Assembly: GCA_035294265.1 (NCBI GenBank)
Contig: DATGLK010000091.1
Coordinates: 1-48,733 of the forward strand
DNA: 48,733 nucleotides
Direction of reading: 5' to 3'
From: Candidatus Binataceae bacterium
GTDB taxonomy: Bacteria > Desulfobacterota > Binatia > Binatales > Binataceae
Shown here: one piece after another, positions 7,903-16,249 of the stretch
Numbering within the stretch: position 1 is the first letter of the stretch
How the letters are laid out: each line of letters opens with the position of its first letter
Translations under genes and position numbers: made by a program
The notes under the pieces: model-generated
Databases searched by the model: none
What the model was told of the DNA's origin: nothing
The model's input: only the letters and a program-made list of their open reading frames with translations

Positions 7903-8985
7903 CTACTTGAAAGCGGGCATAATGAGCCGGGCGAATTCCTCGAACACGGCGCGGTCGCAATCTGCCGGCGGATAGAGATGAAGCTCGGCAAAGCCGATTT
8001 GCTCCATTGCTCGGATTCGATCGATGATTTCCTCGGCGCTGCCCACCAGGCAAATCGCCGCGATCGCTTCGGGAGTGATGAAGCGGCGCTCCCGCGCGGT
8101 CACGAACGTGCAGTGGCCTTCGTGAATTTGGCGAAAGCGCGCGACCGCGGGCAGGCTCATGTGCTCGACATGAGCGACGTATTCCTCCCAAATGGAGGCG
8201 AAGAAGGGGGGGACGGTTTCATCCCGGCGCCCGCTCTTGTTCCACAGCTCCCAGGCAATATGCAAAACGCAGGCGACATGCGCCCCGGTCCGATCGATCA
8301 CCCGCTCCGAGCGCAAACTTTCGCCCGGGCGCAGGACGCAAGTGGTGGTTTGAAAGGTGGTATGAAAAGCAGCCGGCAGTGAGCGGGCACCCCGACGCGC
8401 TCCATCTTGCAATCGTCGCAAACCAGCCGCGCCCACGGCCGGAGCGATCGTGTGAGTAATCCAACCGTCGGCGATTTCTCCGGCCAACTCAGTGGCCTGC
8501 GCGGCATTGGCGGCAATATAAATCGGAATGCGATGATCGAGATCGAGATAGGCGCGGTCGCGATGCATGAATTTTATTAGACGTGGTTCGCCCTGATAGG
8601 GGTAATCGACCTCCTCACCGTCGAGCAGCGCGCGCACGACCCGGACGTATTCACGCAAACTGGCTAAGCTTGCCGGAGGCCGCCCCACCAGGCGCATCGA
8701 AGTGTGGCCCGTCCCTAGCCCTAGAAAGACCCGGCCGGGAGCTATCCGGTTGATAGTCGCGATTGCGCATGCAGTGACTGGAGCCAGGCGCGAGCCCGGG
8801 TTGGAAACCCCGGTGCCCAGGGCGATGCGCCGGGTGTTGGCCGCGGCTAGCGCGAGGATTGCATAGCAATCCGACCAAATCATCTCTGAGTCCGGGACAT
8901 AGGCTCGATCGTAGCCAAGCTCTTCGGCGTGGCGAATCAGCGGCCACTTGTCGATGTGGCTATCGATCATGATGGCAAATTGCAT
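7903..8985 (-). CDS. luciferase-like (LLM) oxidoreductase, tandem copy 1
   Basis: Another 360-aa LLM protein: MQFAIMIDSHIDKWPLIRH, AYVPDSEMIWSDCYAILAL, RIALGTGVSNPGSRLAPV, GRVFLGLGTGHTSMRL, and a C-terminal segment CLVGSAEEIIDRIRAMEQIGF that is typical of F420-using members. It is first of the tandem pair in the direction of transcription. Both copies keep the block between residues 85 and 150 nearly unchanged (APVxACAIATINRxAPGRVF; GRxPxSLAxLREYVRVVR), while the C-terminal third has diverged more, which hints at different substrates. The pair probably acts on aromatic or alicyclic compounds given the neighbouring dioxygenase-like genes; that is inference. Confidence 0.9.
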   Translation of the reverse strand: MQFAIMIDSHIDKWPLIRHAEELGYDRAYVPDSEMIWSDCYAILALAAANTRRIALGTGVSNPGSRLAPVTACAIATINRIAPGRVFLGLGTGHTSMRLVGRPPASLASLREYVRVVRALLDGEEVDYPYQGEPRLIKFMHRDRAYLDLDHRIPIYIAANAAQATELAGEIADGWITHTIAPAVGAAGLRRLQDGARRGARSLPAAFHTTFQTTTCVLRPGESLRSERVIDRTGAHVACVLHIAWELWNKSGRRDETVPPFFASIWEEYVAHVEHMSLPAVARFRQIHEGHCTFVTARERRFITPEAIAAICLVGSAEEIIDRIRAMEQIGFAELHLYPPADCDRAVFEEFARLIMPAFK

Positions 8986-9297
8986 CGGCTATTTCGTGGG
9001 TCGAGTAGGCGTCGCGCTCTCCATCTCTTGTTGAGGCCGCGCCCCCCTTTGAGCCGGCGCGAGCATCGACAAGCGCGCCAGGGAAGAATCAATACGAGAG
9101 TGGAAGAAACATGGGGCTCCCGAGGTTCACGAGATGGGCTACCGATGGGAGAGCGCTGCTCCTGATTGCTTTGGGCCGGATCGGCCTGCTGCTTGAAAGG
9201 CAGCAGGCTGCATGACAGTAGCCTTGCATCCTCAATCTTTTTCCCCTGACCGGGCGAGATAATAGCGTGGGGGTTAGTTGGGAGACTTTCTCCCCCG
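8986..9297. other. intergenic region with one clear hairpin
   Basis: No gene is seen. It holds a perfect 9-bp inverted repeat with a 7-base loop (GCCTGCTGC at 9184-9192, GCAGCAGGC at 9200-9208) without a T-run on either side. It could be the promoter region of the tandem LLM pair transcribed leftward from 8985. Confidence 0.5.
9280..9294 (-). terminator. hairpin at the 3' end of the 104-aa basic protein gene
   Basis: GGGAGA-ctt-TCTCCC forms a 6-bp stem with a 3-base loop four bases beyond the stop codon of the gene at 9298-9612, and a wider pairing (TAGCG...GGGGG with CCCCC...GCTA) encloses it. There is no T-run, so it is a weak or factor-assisted terminator at best. Confidence 0.35.
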
Positions 9298-9612
9298 CTA
9301 GGCTTCCTCGTCGGTAATCACCACAGCACTGACTTCGCTTTCGCCCACCTGCGCGTTTGCCCCGGCGGGCGTGCGGCTCAGCGCGATCAGCTCGCGCAGC
9401 GCTTCGAGCGCTTGGCGCAATTCCGCAGCAATCGCTGCGAGGCTGGCCACCGCCTCGGTAAGGGCGCTGTTGGCCGCGCTCGGCGCGGGAGCGCGACTGG
9501 GGCGACGAACGGCGCGTCGCGCCGTGGTGATTTTGCCGGGACGTTTGCTCCCGCTCTTGGCTTTAGCCTTGGGGGCGGGGCGCGGCGGCATGGCCGTGGC
9601 TTTCTTTTTCAT
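9298..9612 (-). CDS. small basic, Ala/Lys-rich protein with coiled-coil segment
   Basis: No family is recognised with certainty. The first 45 of 104 residues are very basic and rich in Lys, Arg, Pro and Ala (KKKATAMPPRPAPKAKAKSG), much like histone-H1-like or nucleoid-associated tails. Residues 50-78 form a heptad-like helix (LTEAVASLAAIAAELRQALE), and the last 15 residues are acidic. A GAGG ribosome site lies 7 bases before the ATG, which supports it as a true gene. It could be a small DNA-binding or phasin-like oligomerising protein. Confidence 0.55.
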   Translation of the reverse strand: MKKKATAMPPRPAPKAKAKSGSKRPGKITTARRAVRRPSRAPAPSAANSALTEAVASLAAIAAELRQALEALRELIALSRTPAGANAQVGESEVSAVVITDEEA

Positions 9613-9722
9613 CGTCGTACCTCGAACGCTAAGCCGGCGCTAAGCGTCGGCGGGGGTTGCCACGAGCTCGCCCCGGCTTCGGGAGACGTGCCTGGAATCC
9701 TGCGGGACGCGCCCCTGAATTA

Positions 9723-9771
9723 TGAGCGGTGTGCGGCGCGAAGTGCAACCGTTTGCGCCGCACACCGCTCA
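9723..9771 (-). terminator. very strong stem-loop just after the VOC gene
   Basis: The arms 9723-9739 and 9755-9771 are perfect 17-base complements, and pairing continues inward by a G-T and two A-T pairs, leaving a 9-base loop. It begins 3 bases after the stop codon of the VOC gene (9775). No T-run follows on the minus strand, so termination would rest on the stem alone; protection of the mRNA 3' end is another option. Confidence 0.6.
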
Positions 9772-9774
9772 AGT

Positions 9775-10983
9775 TCAGCCCAACGGACCCTGAAAAGTCT
9801 GGTCCAGGTAGGTGTCGGACAGCGCTTCCAGGTGGTCCGGCCAATTGGACGCCACCGGACGGCGCAGTTCTTTGGGGCGTGGCTTGCCGTCCCATCCGAT
9901 CTGCTCCATGTAGTAGTAAAGTTGGATGCAGTTGCCCTCGGGATCCAACGCATGGGCGGCGTAATCGATCCCCGGATAGAGATCGGGTGGAATGGTGTCG
10001 TTGAAATGTACGCCCTGTTCCTTGAGGAACCGCACCGCGTTGCGCAACTGCTCGTAGCTGCCGACTTCGCATCCGAAGCTCATCAGGCTGCCGCGCGGGT
10101 TGAGGTTGAACCCAGCACGCAGCTCCACCGGAAACAGTCCCAGGCTGTGATGCTCGGTGCCATTGCGCATGAAAACGCATCGCCGCCCTTTGAAATTGAC
10201 CTCTTCGGTTCGGATGAAGCCTAAAATGTCGCTATAGAAGGCCTCGGCCGCGGCCAAATCCTTGACAAACAGCCCCACCGGTCCGATTCGGGTGATCTTG
10301 AAGGGGCGGGGCAGAAGCACGCCGCCGACGTTATATTTGCGCTCGCCGCTGTCGGCCAAACGCTGGCCGGAGAGCGGATTGATGCCTTTTTGGTAGGCTT
10401 CCTCCAGCTCGATTTCTTCGCCGATTTGCGGCAATTGCGGGGTCTCGTTGAAGCGCCGGTAATACATCTCGCGCGGCTTGCTTTGCAGGTTCCAGCCCAC
10501 CTGCTCCATTCCGTAATACAGCTCGATGGTGTGGCCGTCGGGATCCTTCATGTAAACGTGCCAGTTGCTGCCGGGCATGTCGCGCCCGGTGCGCACTACC
10601 GGAACTTCGCGCTTCCGCAGGTAATCGATGGCCTGCACTACCTCGTTGAGGGTTCCCAACTGCCAGGTGATCTGATTGGTGTTGACCTCGGGATAGCGCG
10701 CGTCGCCCATCAGGGAATGATGCCCGATGACGAAGGCGTGGTGGTCGGTGCCATAGGTAGTGAAAATCAGGCGTGGGTCTTTGACTGCACCTAGCTGCTG
10801 AGCGCGTGGCGATTGGCTCAGGTCGATCACGTCGCTGACCCGAAAGCCGAGCAGCTCGCTGTAGAAGTGGCGCCCAGCATCCAGATCGCCTAAGTTGATG
10901 CCGAAGTGGCCCAGGCGGCGAATCTTGAACGGTCTATCCATCAGGACGCCGCCGACATCGTATTTGCCTTGCTCGTTGGCCAT
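9775..10983 (-). CDS. two-repeat VOC (glyoxalase/extradiol dioxygenase-like) protein
   Basis: The 402-aa protein is an internal duplication of a VOC unit. KYDVGGVLMDRPFKIRRLGH (residues 7-26) matches KYNVGGVLLPRPFKITRIGP (216-235), and both halves end in ELYYGMEQVGW / QLYYYMEQIGW. Extradiol dioxygenases of type I use His, His and Glu to hold iron. In repeat 1, H26 and E154 stand at the outer positions, while the middle position seems to be Q104. In repeat 2 the outer positions are P235 and Q354, so it should not bind metal. Ring cleavage is therefore possible only in repeat 1 and is not certain. A GAGGAG ribosome site 7 bases before ATG fixes the start. It is divergent from the LigB-type dioxygenase gene. 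Confidence 0.88.
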   Translation of the reverse strand: MANEQGKYDVGGVLMDRPFKIRRLGHFGINLGDLDAGRHFYSELLGFRVSDVIDLSQSPRAQQLGAVKDPRLIFTTYGTDHHAFVIGHHSLMGDARYPEVNTNQITWQLGTLNEVVQAIDYLRKREVPVVRTGRDMPGSNWHVYMKDPDGHTIELYYGMEQVGWNLQSKPREMYYRRFNETPQLPQIGEEIELEEAYQKGINPLSGQRLADSGERKYNVGGVLLPRPFKITRIGPVGLFVKDLAAAEAFYSDILGFIRTEEVNFKGRRCVFMRNGTEHHSLGLFPVELRAGFNLNPRGSLMSFGCEVGSYEQLRNAVRFLKEQGVHFNDTIPPDLYPGIDYAAHALDPEGNCIQLYYYMEQIGWDGKPRPKELRRPVASNWPDHLEALSDTYLDQTFQGPLG

Positions 10984-11192
10984 TTGATTTCTCCTCGCTG
11001 GTTTAATGCGGCCTATCCTCGGATTTGATTTTGTCGTGTCCGCCTGTGCTTTCCAATCCTGCTGCCCAGTCCGGCGCCATTTGTCCGCAGTCTACCACCG
11101 AGAGGGCAAATTTAATAACGGCAGCAGCCCTTCTTCACGCCGCTTTCGCCGGCTCTCCCCGGTAAAGGTTTTTGCCAACAGCGGCATTATTC

Positions 11193-11228
11193 TGGTATTG
11201 CCATATCGACTGGTATTGCCATATCGAC
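11193..11228. repeat. perfect 18-bp tandem direct repeat, candidate operator
   Basis: TGGTATTGCCATATCGAC occurs twice in a row (11193-11210, 11211-11228) in the 281-base region between the divergent VOC and LigB-type genes, 36 bases before the LigB-type start. The spacing of 18 bases places the copies on nearly the same DNA face. It lies upstream of the ribosome site, so it is non-coding here, although an open frame runs through it. Confidence 0.7.
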
Positions 11229-11264
11229 CGCCTTGCCGGCGAGGCGGTCGTGGGAGGCCGCGCA

Positions 11265-12335
11265 ATGGGTGAGATTCTCGGATTGGGAGTGACCCACTAC
11301 CCCTCCTTGACGGTGGCGGATGAGGGGATGCTGTGGCTATTCAAGCACATCCTCTCCGCGCCCCTTATCGATCACCGCTACAAGGATCGCCGGAATTGGC
11401 CGGCCCCGATGGCGGCCGAGATGGGCGAGGACGAGGGGCTGAGCGCGGGGCGCCGCTACCGGGCGCGGATGTGGGAGAATTTTCGCCGCATCCGGCGCCA
11501 AATCGACGATTTTGCTCCGGACTTCGTGGTAATTTTCGGCGACGACCAGTACGAAAACTTTCGCGACGATATCATCCCGCCCTTCTGCATTCTGGGGCTG
11601 GATGACGATTTTGCCCTGCGCCCCTGGCTGCGTGGTGGCACTTATAAGCAGAAGAATTACTGGGGTGAGCCCGACGCTTGGAGCATGCCCCTCCATGGCC
11701 ATCGCGAGGGGGCCAAATACCTTACCACCGGTCTGCTGCGGCGCGGGATCGCGATGCCCTATGCCTATCGCCCGCTGCACCATCCCGGCCTGGCTCACGC
11801 CTTCACCAACACCCTGCTTTACCTGGATTGCGACCGCCGCGGCTTCCCCTACCCGGTCGTTCCCTTTGACGTCAATTGCTACGGCAGCGTGGTGATCCAA
11901 TCTCATGGCGGCTGGGCTCATCTGTTCAAGGAAGCGAGCGAGGAAAGTCAGCCCGACCCACCCGGCCCGGCCCCGGCATTGTGCATGGAAGTGGGCGCCA
12001 AGCTGGCCCAAACGCTGCGCGAAAGCCCTTATCGGGTCGCCTTGATTGCGTCATCGAGCTGGTCGCATTGCTTTCTGACTCCCACCAATGGCTGGGTGCT
12101 GCCCGACTACGAGGCCGACCGCCTGATGCTGGAGGCATTGTCGCGCGGCGATTACGAGTTTTGGCGCACCCGCTCTATCGCCCAGATCGAGCGGGCGGGT
12201 CAGCACGAGATGCTTAACTGGATGGTGTTGGCCGGGGCGATGGCGGAGCTGGGGCTGACGCCCCGGGTGCATGACTATATCGAGACCTACATTTTCCAAT
12301 CCGACAAATGCTTTGTCTCGTTCCCGGTAGCCTGA
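11265..12335 (+). CDS. LigB-type (class III) extradiol dioxygenase family protein
   Basis: The 356-aa protein resembles catalytic subunits of class III ring-cleavage dioxygenases. It opens ILGLGVTHYPSL, with the His (H11) expected to hold the iron, and continues with DFVVIFGDDQYENF, the PLHHPGLAHAF segment and VALIASSSWSHCFL, all typical of the stand-alone LigB-like branch found in soil bacteria. Such enzymes open catechol-like rings with O2 and Fe(II). I chose ATG 11265 because GGGAGG sits 8 bases upstream; the open frame continues to 11172 through the tandem repeat, but that part is not family-like. The substrate is unknown. Confidence 0.85.
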   Translation: MGEILGLGVTHYPSLTVADEGMLWLFKHILSAPLIDHRYKDRRNWPAPMAAEMGEDEGLSAGRRYRARMWENFRRIRRQIDDFAPDFVVIFGDDQYENFRDDIIPPFCILGLDDDFALRPWLRGGTYKQKNYWGEPDAWSMPLHGHREGAKYLTTGLLRRGIAMPYAYRPLHHPGLAHAFTNTLLYLDCDRRGFPYPVVPFDVNCYGSVVIQSHGGWAHLFKEASEESQPDPPGPAPALCMEVGAKLAQTLRESPYRVALIASSSWSHCFLTPTNGWVLPDYEADRLMLEALSRGDYEFWRTRSIAQIERAGQHEMLNWMVLAGAMAELGLTPRVHDYIETYIFQSDKCFVSFPVA

Positions 12336-12347
12336 AGCCGGATTTGC

Positions 12348-13604
12348 CTAGCCGGTCTTAACTGCCAGATCGACCGCCGGCGAAGCGCTGGCGCGCCATT
12401 TGGCGGGAAAAACCAGCGTGCTGAGGAGGGCGGACAACAGAATTACGCCACCTGCCAGTTCGAAGGCCAGAGTATAGCTGCGGGTCAAGTCAAAGAGCAG
12501 GCCGGCGATAATCGGGCCGCTGGCGTGTCCCAGCGCATCGGCGCACGAGAAGCCACCGCTGAGGGTGGCGAAGCGCCGAGGCCCCAGCGCTTCCAGCATC
12601 AGTACCGGTAGTACGCCGCGGTAGCCCATGTCCAACCCCCACAGGACGATATAAGCCAGTGTCGCCGCCAGACGCCAATGCGGATCGCGCACAGCCAGGA
12701 TGCTGAGTAGGCCCAGCGCGAGCAGGGTCAAGGTCAGCGCGGTCATCAGCTTGGGGCCGTAACGGTCGGCCAGCGCGCCGGCCAGGATTAGCCCGACTCC
12801 GGAGAGAAAGGCTTGGACGCCGAAGATGCTGGCGGCGGCGCCGGCCGTATAGCCGCTGCCGACCAGGAAGGGAATTGCGTGTACATAGCCGGCCCCTTGG
12901 CCCAGCGCGCTGAAAAAGGCGACTGCTACCACCAGCCAATAAGCGGAGGTGCGCAGCGCTGGGCCCAGATCCAAGCCGGGCAGTTCGTGCGCGGGTCGGT
13001 CGCGGGTGGCGATCTCACCGGCCGGCCGGCCGCTGATCAGAAGCAGGTCGACCGGCAGCGCCACCAACAGCATCGGCACGGCCACCGCCCGCATCGCGAT
13101 ACGCCATCCGGTATGAGCGATGATTGCGGTCAGAATGCGCGGGGCCAGCGCCATCCCGATCGCCACGCCCATCCCGGCAATTCCAATCGCCATCGCGCGC
13201 TGGTTGGGAAACCAGCTCGTGCCCAGGACATAAATCGGAACCCAGGCGGCAAATGAGGCGCCCACTCCCATCATCGCGTAGCACAGGACCAATGGCGTGA
13301 GCGCATGTATATGGCTGCCAAGCAGACAGCCGGTGGCGGCGGATAGAATCCCCAATGCCACTACCCAACGGGCCGAGATGTGATCCAGCAGCCAGCCCGA
13401 GCCCAGCGCTGCTGCGCCCATCGATAAGGCGTAGGCGGTGGCGATTCGCGAGGCCTGTTCGTGGCTCCAGCCGAACTCCCGGATAAAAGGAAGGATGAAC
13501 ACTCCCATCGTGCCCGAGGTCGGACCGAACATGAATAGCTGGATCACGGTCAGGCCGAGGAGAATCTTCCACGCTTGGCGTCGGGTGGGACTCATGAGCG
13601 TCAT
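12348..13604 (-). CDS. MFS transporter
   Basis: About 418 residues with twelve hydrophobic segments. The N-terminus ILLGLTVIQLFMFGPTSGTMGVFILPFIREFGWSHEQAS and the loop LDHISARWVV match the same organic-acid type MFS branch as the carrier at 3.7-5.0 kb. NQRAMAIGIAGMGVAIGMAL marks helix 4-5. The frame is open back to 13754, but residues before MTLMSPTRRQAW look unlike protein; ATG at 13604 or 13595 are both possible and neither has a good ribosome site. It is convergent with the LigB-type gene, 12 bases apart, and could import or export an aromatic acid; that is inference from position. Confidence 0.87.
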   Translation of the reverse strand: MTLMSPTRRQAWKILLGLTVIQLFMFGPTSGTMGVFILPFIREFGWSHEQASRIATAYALSMGAAALGSGWLLDHISARWVVALGILSAATGCLLGSHIHALTPLVLCYAMMGVGASFAAWVPIYVLGTSWFPNQRAMAIGIAGMGVAIGMALAPRILTAIIAHTGWRIAMRAVAVPMLLVALPVDLLLISGRPAGEIATRDRPAHELPGLDLGPALRTSAYWLVVAVAFFSALGQGAGYVHAIPFLVGSGYTAGAAASIFGVQAFLSGVGLILAGALADRYGPKLMTALTLTLLALGLLSILAVRDPHWRLAATLAYIVLWGLDMGYRGVLPVLMLEALGPRRFATLSGGFSCADALGHASGPIIAGLLFDLTRSYTLAFELAGGVILLSALLSTLVFPAKWRASASPAVDLAVKTG

Positions 13605-13802
13605 CTTGCGCCAATTCGGGGGCGATAAGCGAGCGGTCAAGCCAGCGCTTACATCTCCTCTGCTTCTGGATTCAGGGGGAGACGATCGGACATTTGTGGG
13701 CGCGCGGTCTGCAATTACTCGCGCTTTGGGATAAAAGAGTACAAGCGCGAGCACCGGTGGGGTAGCCGCTAGCTAGCAGCCAGAGCGGGGCAATCGAGCT
13801 TC

Positions 13803-14537
13803 ATGAGGGATGCTGACGACTTATGCCATCCGATTTATCGCGCCCTGGGCTGGGCGGTCCACGGCTATACCGCGTCAGGCGCCATGCTGGGGCTACTGGC
13901 GATCGAATTTTCCGCCACCGGCCGCTTTCGCGCCGCGTTTGTCGCGATGGCGCTGGCGACCGTTATCGACTCCAGCGACGGGCCGCTTGCCCGCGGCTTG
14001 CGGCTCCAGCAACTGATCCCTCAATTCGACGGCGCCCTGCTGGACAACCTGGTCGATTATCTCACATATGTGATCGCTCCGGTCTTCTTGATGTTGCGCG
14101 CGCAACTAATGCCGGTTGGGTGGGCAGGTTGGCTACTCGCGACGGCGGTGGTGATCTCGAGCGCGTTTGGGTTTAGCCGGGTCAACGCCAAGACCGCCGA
14201 CAATTATTTTCTGGGCTTTCCTTCCTACTGGAACTTGGTGGCGTTTTATCTTTATTGCTTCGCGTTTAGTCGCACGATTAACGCTGTGATCATGCTAGTC
14301 CTGGTAGCTTTGGTGTGGGTGCCGAGCAAGTATATCTACCCCAACCGTACCCTGCGTCTGCGTCGCTTGACCCTTATCCTGGCCGCACTGTGGGCGGTCC
14401 TGGTGGCGATTATTTTGTTCGAGCTGCCCCATCCCAAACCATTGCTGGTTTGGTGCTCGTTCGGCTTTATCGGCTACTATCTGGTCATGTCCTGTATTTT
14501 CTCGATCCAGGGGCGTCGTGCGCTTGTGCCACCATGA
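13803..14537 (+). CDS. pcs: phosphatidylcholine synthase
   Basis: The 244-aa integral membrane protein matches bacterial Pcs, which condenses CDP-diacylglycerol with choline to give phosphatidylcholine in one step. The modified CDP-alcohol signature is clear: D56-x2-D59-G-x2-A63-R64, then a longer spacer (LRLQQLIPQF) and G77-x3-D81-x3-D85. The long spacer and FDGALLDNLVDYLTYV are specific for Pcs rather than PgsA or PssA. About eight hydrophobic helices follow, with the Pcs-like VWVPSKYIYPNRT. The stop overlaps the next start (ATGA), so the two proteins are translationally coupled. A choline source is needed, which fits life with plants or eukaryotic debris. Confidence 0.9.
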   Translation: MRDADDLCHPIYRALGWAVHGYTASGAMLGLLAIEFSATGRFRAAFVAMALATVIDSSDGPLARGLRLQQLIPQFDGALLDNLVDYLTYVIAPVFLMLRAQLMPVGWAGWLLATAVVISSAFGFSRVNAKTADNYFLGFPSYWNLVAFYLYCFAFSRTINAVIMLVLVALVWVPSKYIYPNRTLRLRRLTLILAALWAVLVAIILFELPHPKPLLVWCSFGFIGYYLVMSCIFSIQGRRALVPP

Positions 14538-16249
14538 AAGCCGCCAGTGAAAACACGTCTTCCACTGCGTGCAGCCGGCCAGAGTGGCTAGAAGCAATCG
14601 CTGGAAAGGGCTCGGTGCTTTTGCTGGCGCCCCATGGCGGACGGGCCGAAGCGACGGCGCACGCGAGCCCCAATCCGCGCATCAACGATCTGCACACGGC
14701 GCAGTTTACCCGCGAATTGGCTGGGCGGTTGCAGGCCAGCGCGCTGATTAACCGGGCGATGGATCGTAATCGGCTCGATTGCAACCGTATCGATCAGCTT
14801 TTGGCGCGCGCTCCGGTGGTATTGGATCTCCTGGCCGAGGTTTTGGAGCAAATCGTCGCGCGCCAGGGCCACGCCTTGGTGCTGCTAATCCACGGTTGGA
14901 ACGTGATCGAGCCACGAGTGGATTTCGGCTTGGGTGCGCGCGTGCTGGACGAGCAGATACGTCCGGCGGGTGGCGCCTTTCTGAGCGCAACCCCACGTTT
15001 TCTTGCCAATACGCTGGCGCCGCTGTGCGCCCACCTGGAGGCAATCGGGGTGAGCGCCACGTTGGGGTTCCGCTATCCCGCCGGCGGTCGGCATAACCTG
15101 CTCCAGGCCTTGACTCGCCGCTATATCCAAAGTCCCGAGCCGGCCTTGCGCCGACTCGCGCGGCTGACCGAGCAGGGTGAAATCCAGGCCTTGCAAATCG
15201 AGCTGTCGGTGGCGGTGCGCTGGCCGGGGCCGCGGCGCGCACAAATCCTGGACTTGCTCGGCCGGAGCTTCAGCGACCACCATGCGGCGTTGGAACCGAA
15301 AGCGTCGCGCTACCCGCAGGGTTTGCCGCTTACGCCACCGGCGTTGGCGCGCAGCGCCCATCGCTTCGGTCTGGAGTGTTACGATGCGCATGCCGGCGTG
15401 GGGATCATCGCCAGCTTTGACCTGGACGGAGGCGGCGGCGCACGGCTGGCTTTGCTTATCGGCACCAACCTTTGGATATTCACGGCCGACGGTGCGGTGC
15501 GCACCCAGGGCGATCGGATAAGCGGCGGCCCGCTGCAGCTAACCGTGGGGGCGGGCGAGCTGGAATTGCGTTTTAACGGGCCAATGCTGCGAGTTGACGA
15601 CAGCCGAACCTACATGCGGCTGGAACAGGCCTTGGCCGGCGCATACCTGGAGCCCGCGGTGGGGCTCGATTGTCGTTTTAGGTCGAGCAGCCTGGCGCCG
15701 CTTTGGCAGACCGAACGGAGTTGTTTCGGCCGGCTCGCAGGTGCGCTTCAATTGGGAGAATCAACCCTCGCAATTCAGGCTATCGGGCGAAGCGGGCCGC
15801 CGCTGGCAAGTCCGCTCGACTTCGACCTCAGTCGGCGCTGCGCGTTGTGGGGCGCGCTGGAGGACGGGTCTGCAAGCATCGGCCTGGAAGTAGTCAGCGT
15901 CGAGCGCAACGGCGGTATCAGTGCCAGCGCGCGCAAGATCTTCGCGCAAGCCGCGATTCCCGGCGTGGTACAGGCACTCACCGCTCAACCGCGTCTGCCT
16001 GGCGTGCCACCGGCAGTGATCGAGGGGCGAGTGAGGGTGGGATTGAAGGAGGAGACGTTCGCGGCCCAGCCCCGATGCTTCATGGCGATGGCGCGGCCGG
16101 CCGCCGATGGCGCGCGGCTTTGTCTGTCAGTGGGCTTTGCAAGCCTTGAGCTCGACGGCGCGGCAGGAATCGCGATGTTCGAATGCGCCGATTTGGTCAG
16201 TGCGTCCGCCGCTCGCCCGTATACGCCCGAGGATGAGCCGGCAGATTAG
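14534..16249 (+). CDS. N-formylglutamate amidohydrolase-like protein with extra C-terminal beta-rich domain
   Basis: The start is the ATG that overlaps the pcs stop; the open frame runs further upstream only as a shadow of pcs. Residues 25-150 look like the N-formylglutamate amidohydrolase/HutG-type zinc hydrolase fold: LLLAPHGGR, INDLHTAQFTRELAGRLQAS, MDRNRLDCNRI and LVLLIHGWNV, giving the expected His, Asp/Asn and His ligand positions. The last 300 residues are rich in alternating beta-strand pattern (GIIASFDLDGG, ELELRFNGPMLRV, CALWGALEDG) and faintly recall the lipocalin-like fold of CrtC/AttH proteins; I am not sure of that. The total of 571 residues is twice the usual hydrolase length. 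Coupling with pcs suggests a role in phospholipid or choline metabolism, unproven. Confidence 0.7.
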   Translation: MKAASENTSSTACSRPEWLEAIAGKGSVLLLAPHGGRAEATAHASPNPRINDLHTAQFTRELAGRLQASALINRAMDRNRLDCNRIDQLLARAPVVLDLLAEVLEQIVARQGHALVLLIHGWNVIEPRVDFGLGARVLDEQIRPAGGAFLSATPRFLANTLAPLCAHLEAIGVSATLGFRYPAGGRHNLLQALTRRYIQSPEPALRRLARLTEQGEIQALQIELSVAVRWPGPRRAQILDLLGRSFSDHHAALEPKASRYPQGLPLTPPALARSAHRFGLECYDAHAGVGIIASFDLDGGGGARLALLIGTNLWIFTADGAVRTQGDRISGGPLQLTVGAGELELRFNGPMLRVDDSRTYMRLEQALAGAYLEPAVGLDCRFRSSSLAPLWQTERSCFGRLAGALQLGESTLAIQAIGRSGPPLASPLDFDLSRRCALWGALEDGSASIGLEVVSVERNGGISASARKIFAQAAIPGVVQALTAQPRLPGVPPAVIEGRVRVGLKEETFAAQPRCFMAMARPAADGARLCLSVGFASLELDGAAGIAMFECADLVSASAARPYTPEDEPAD

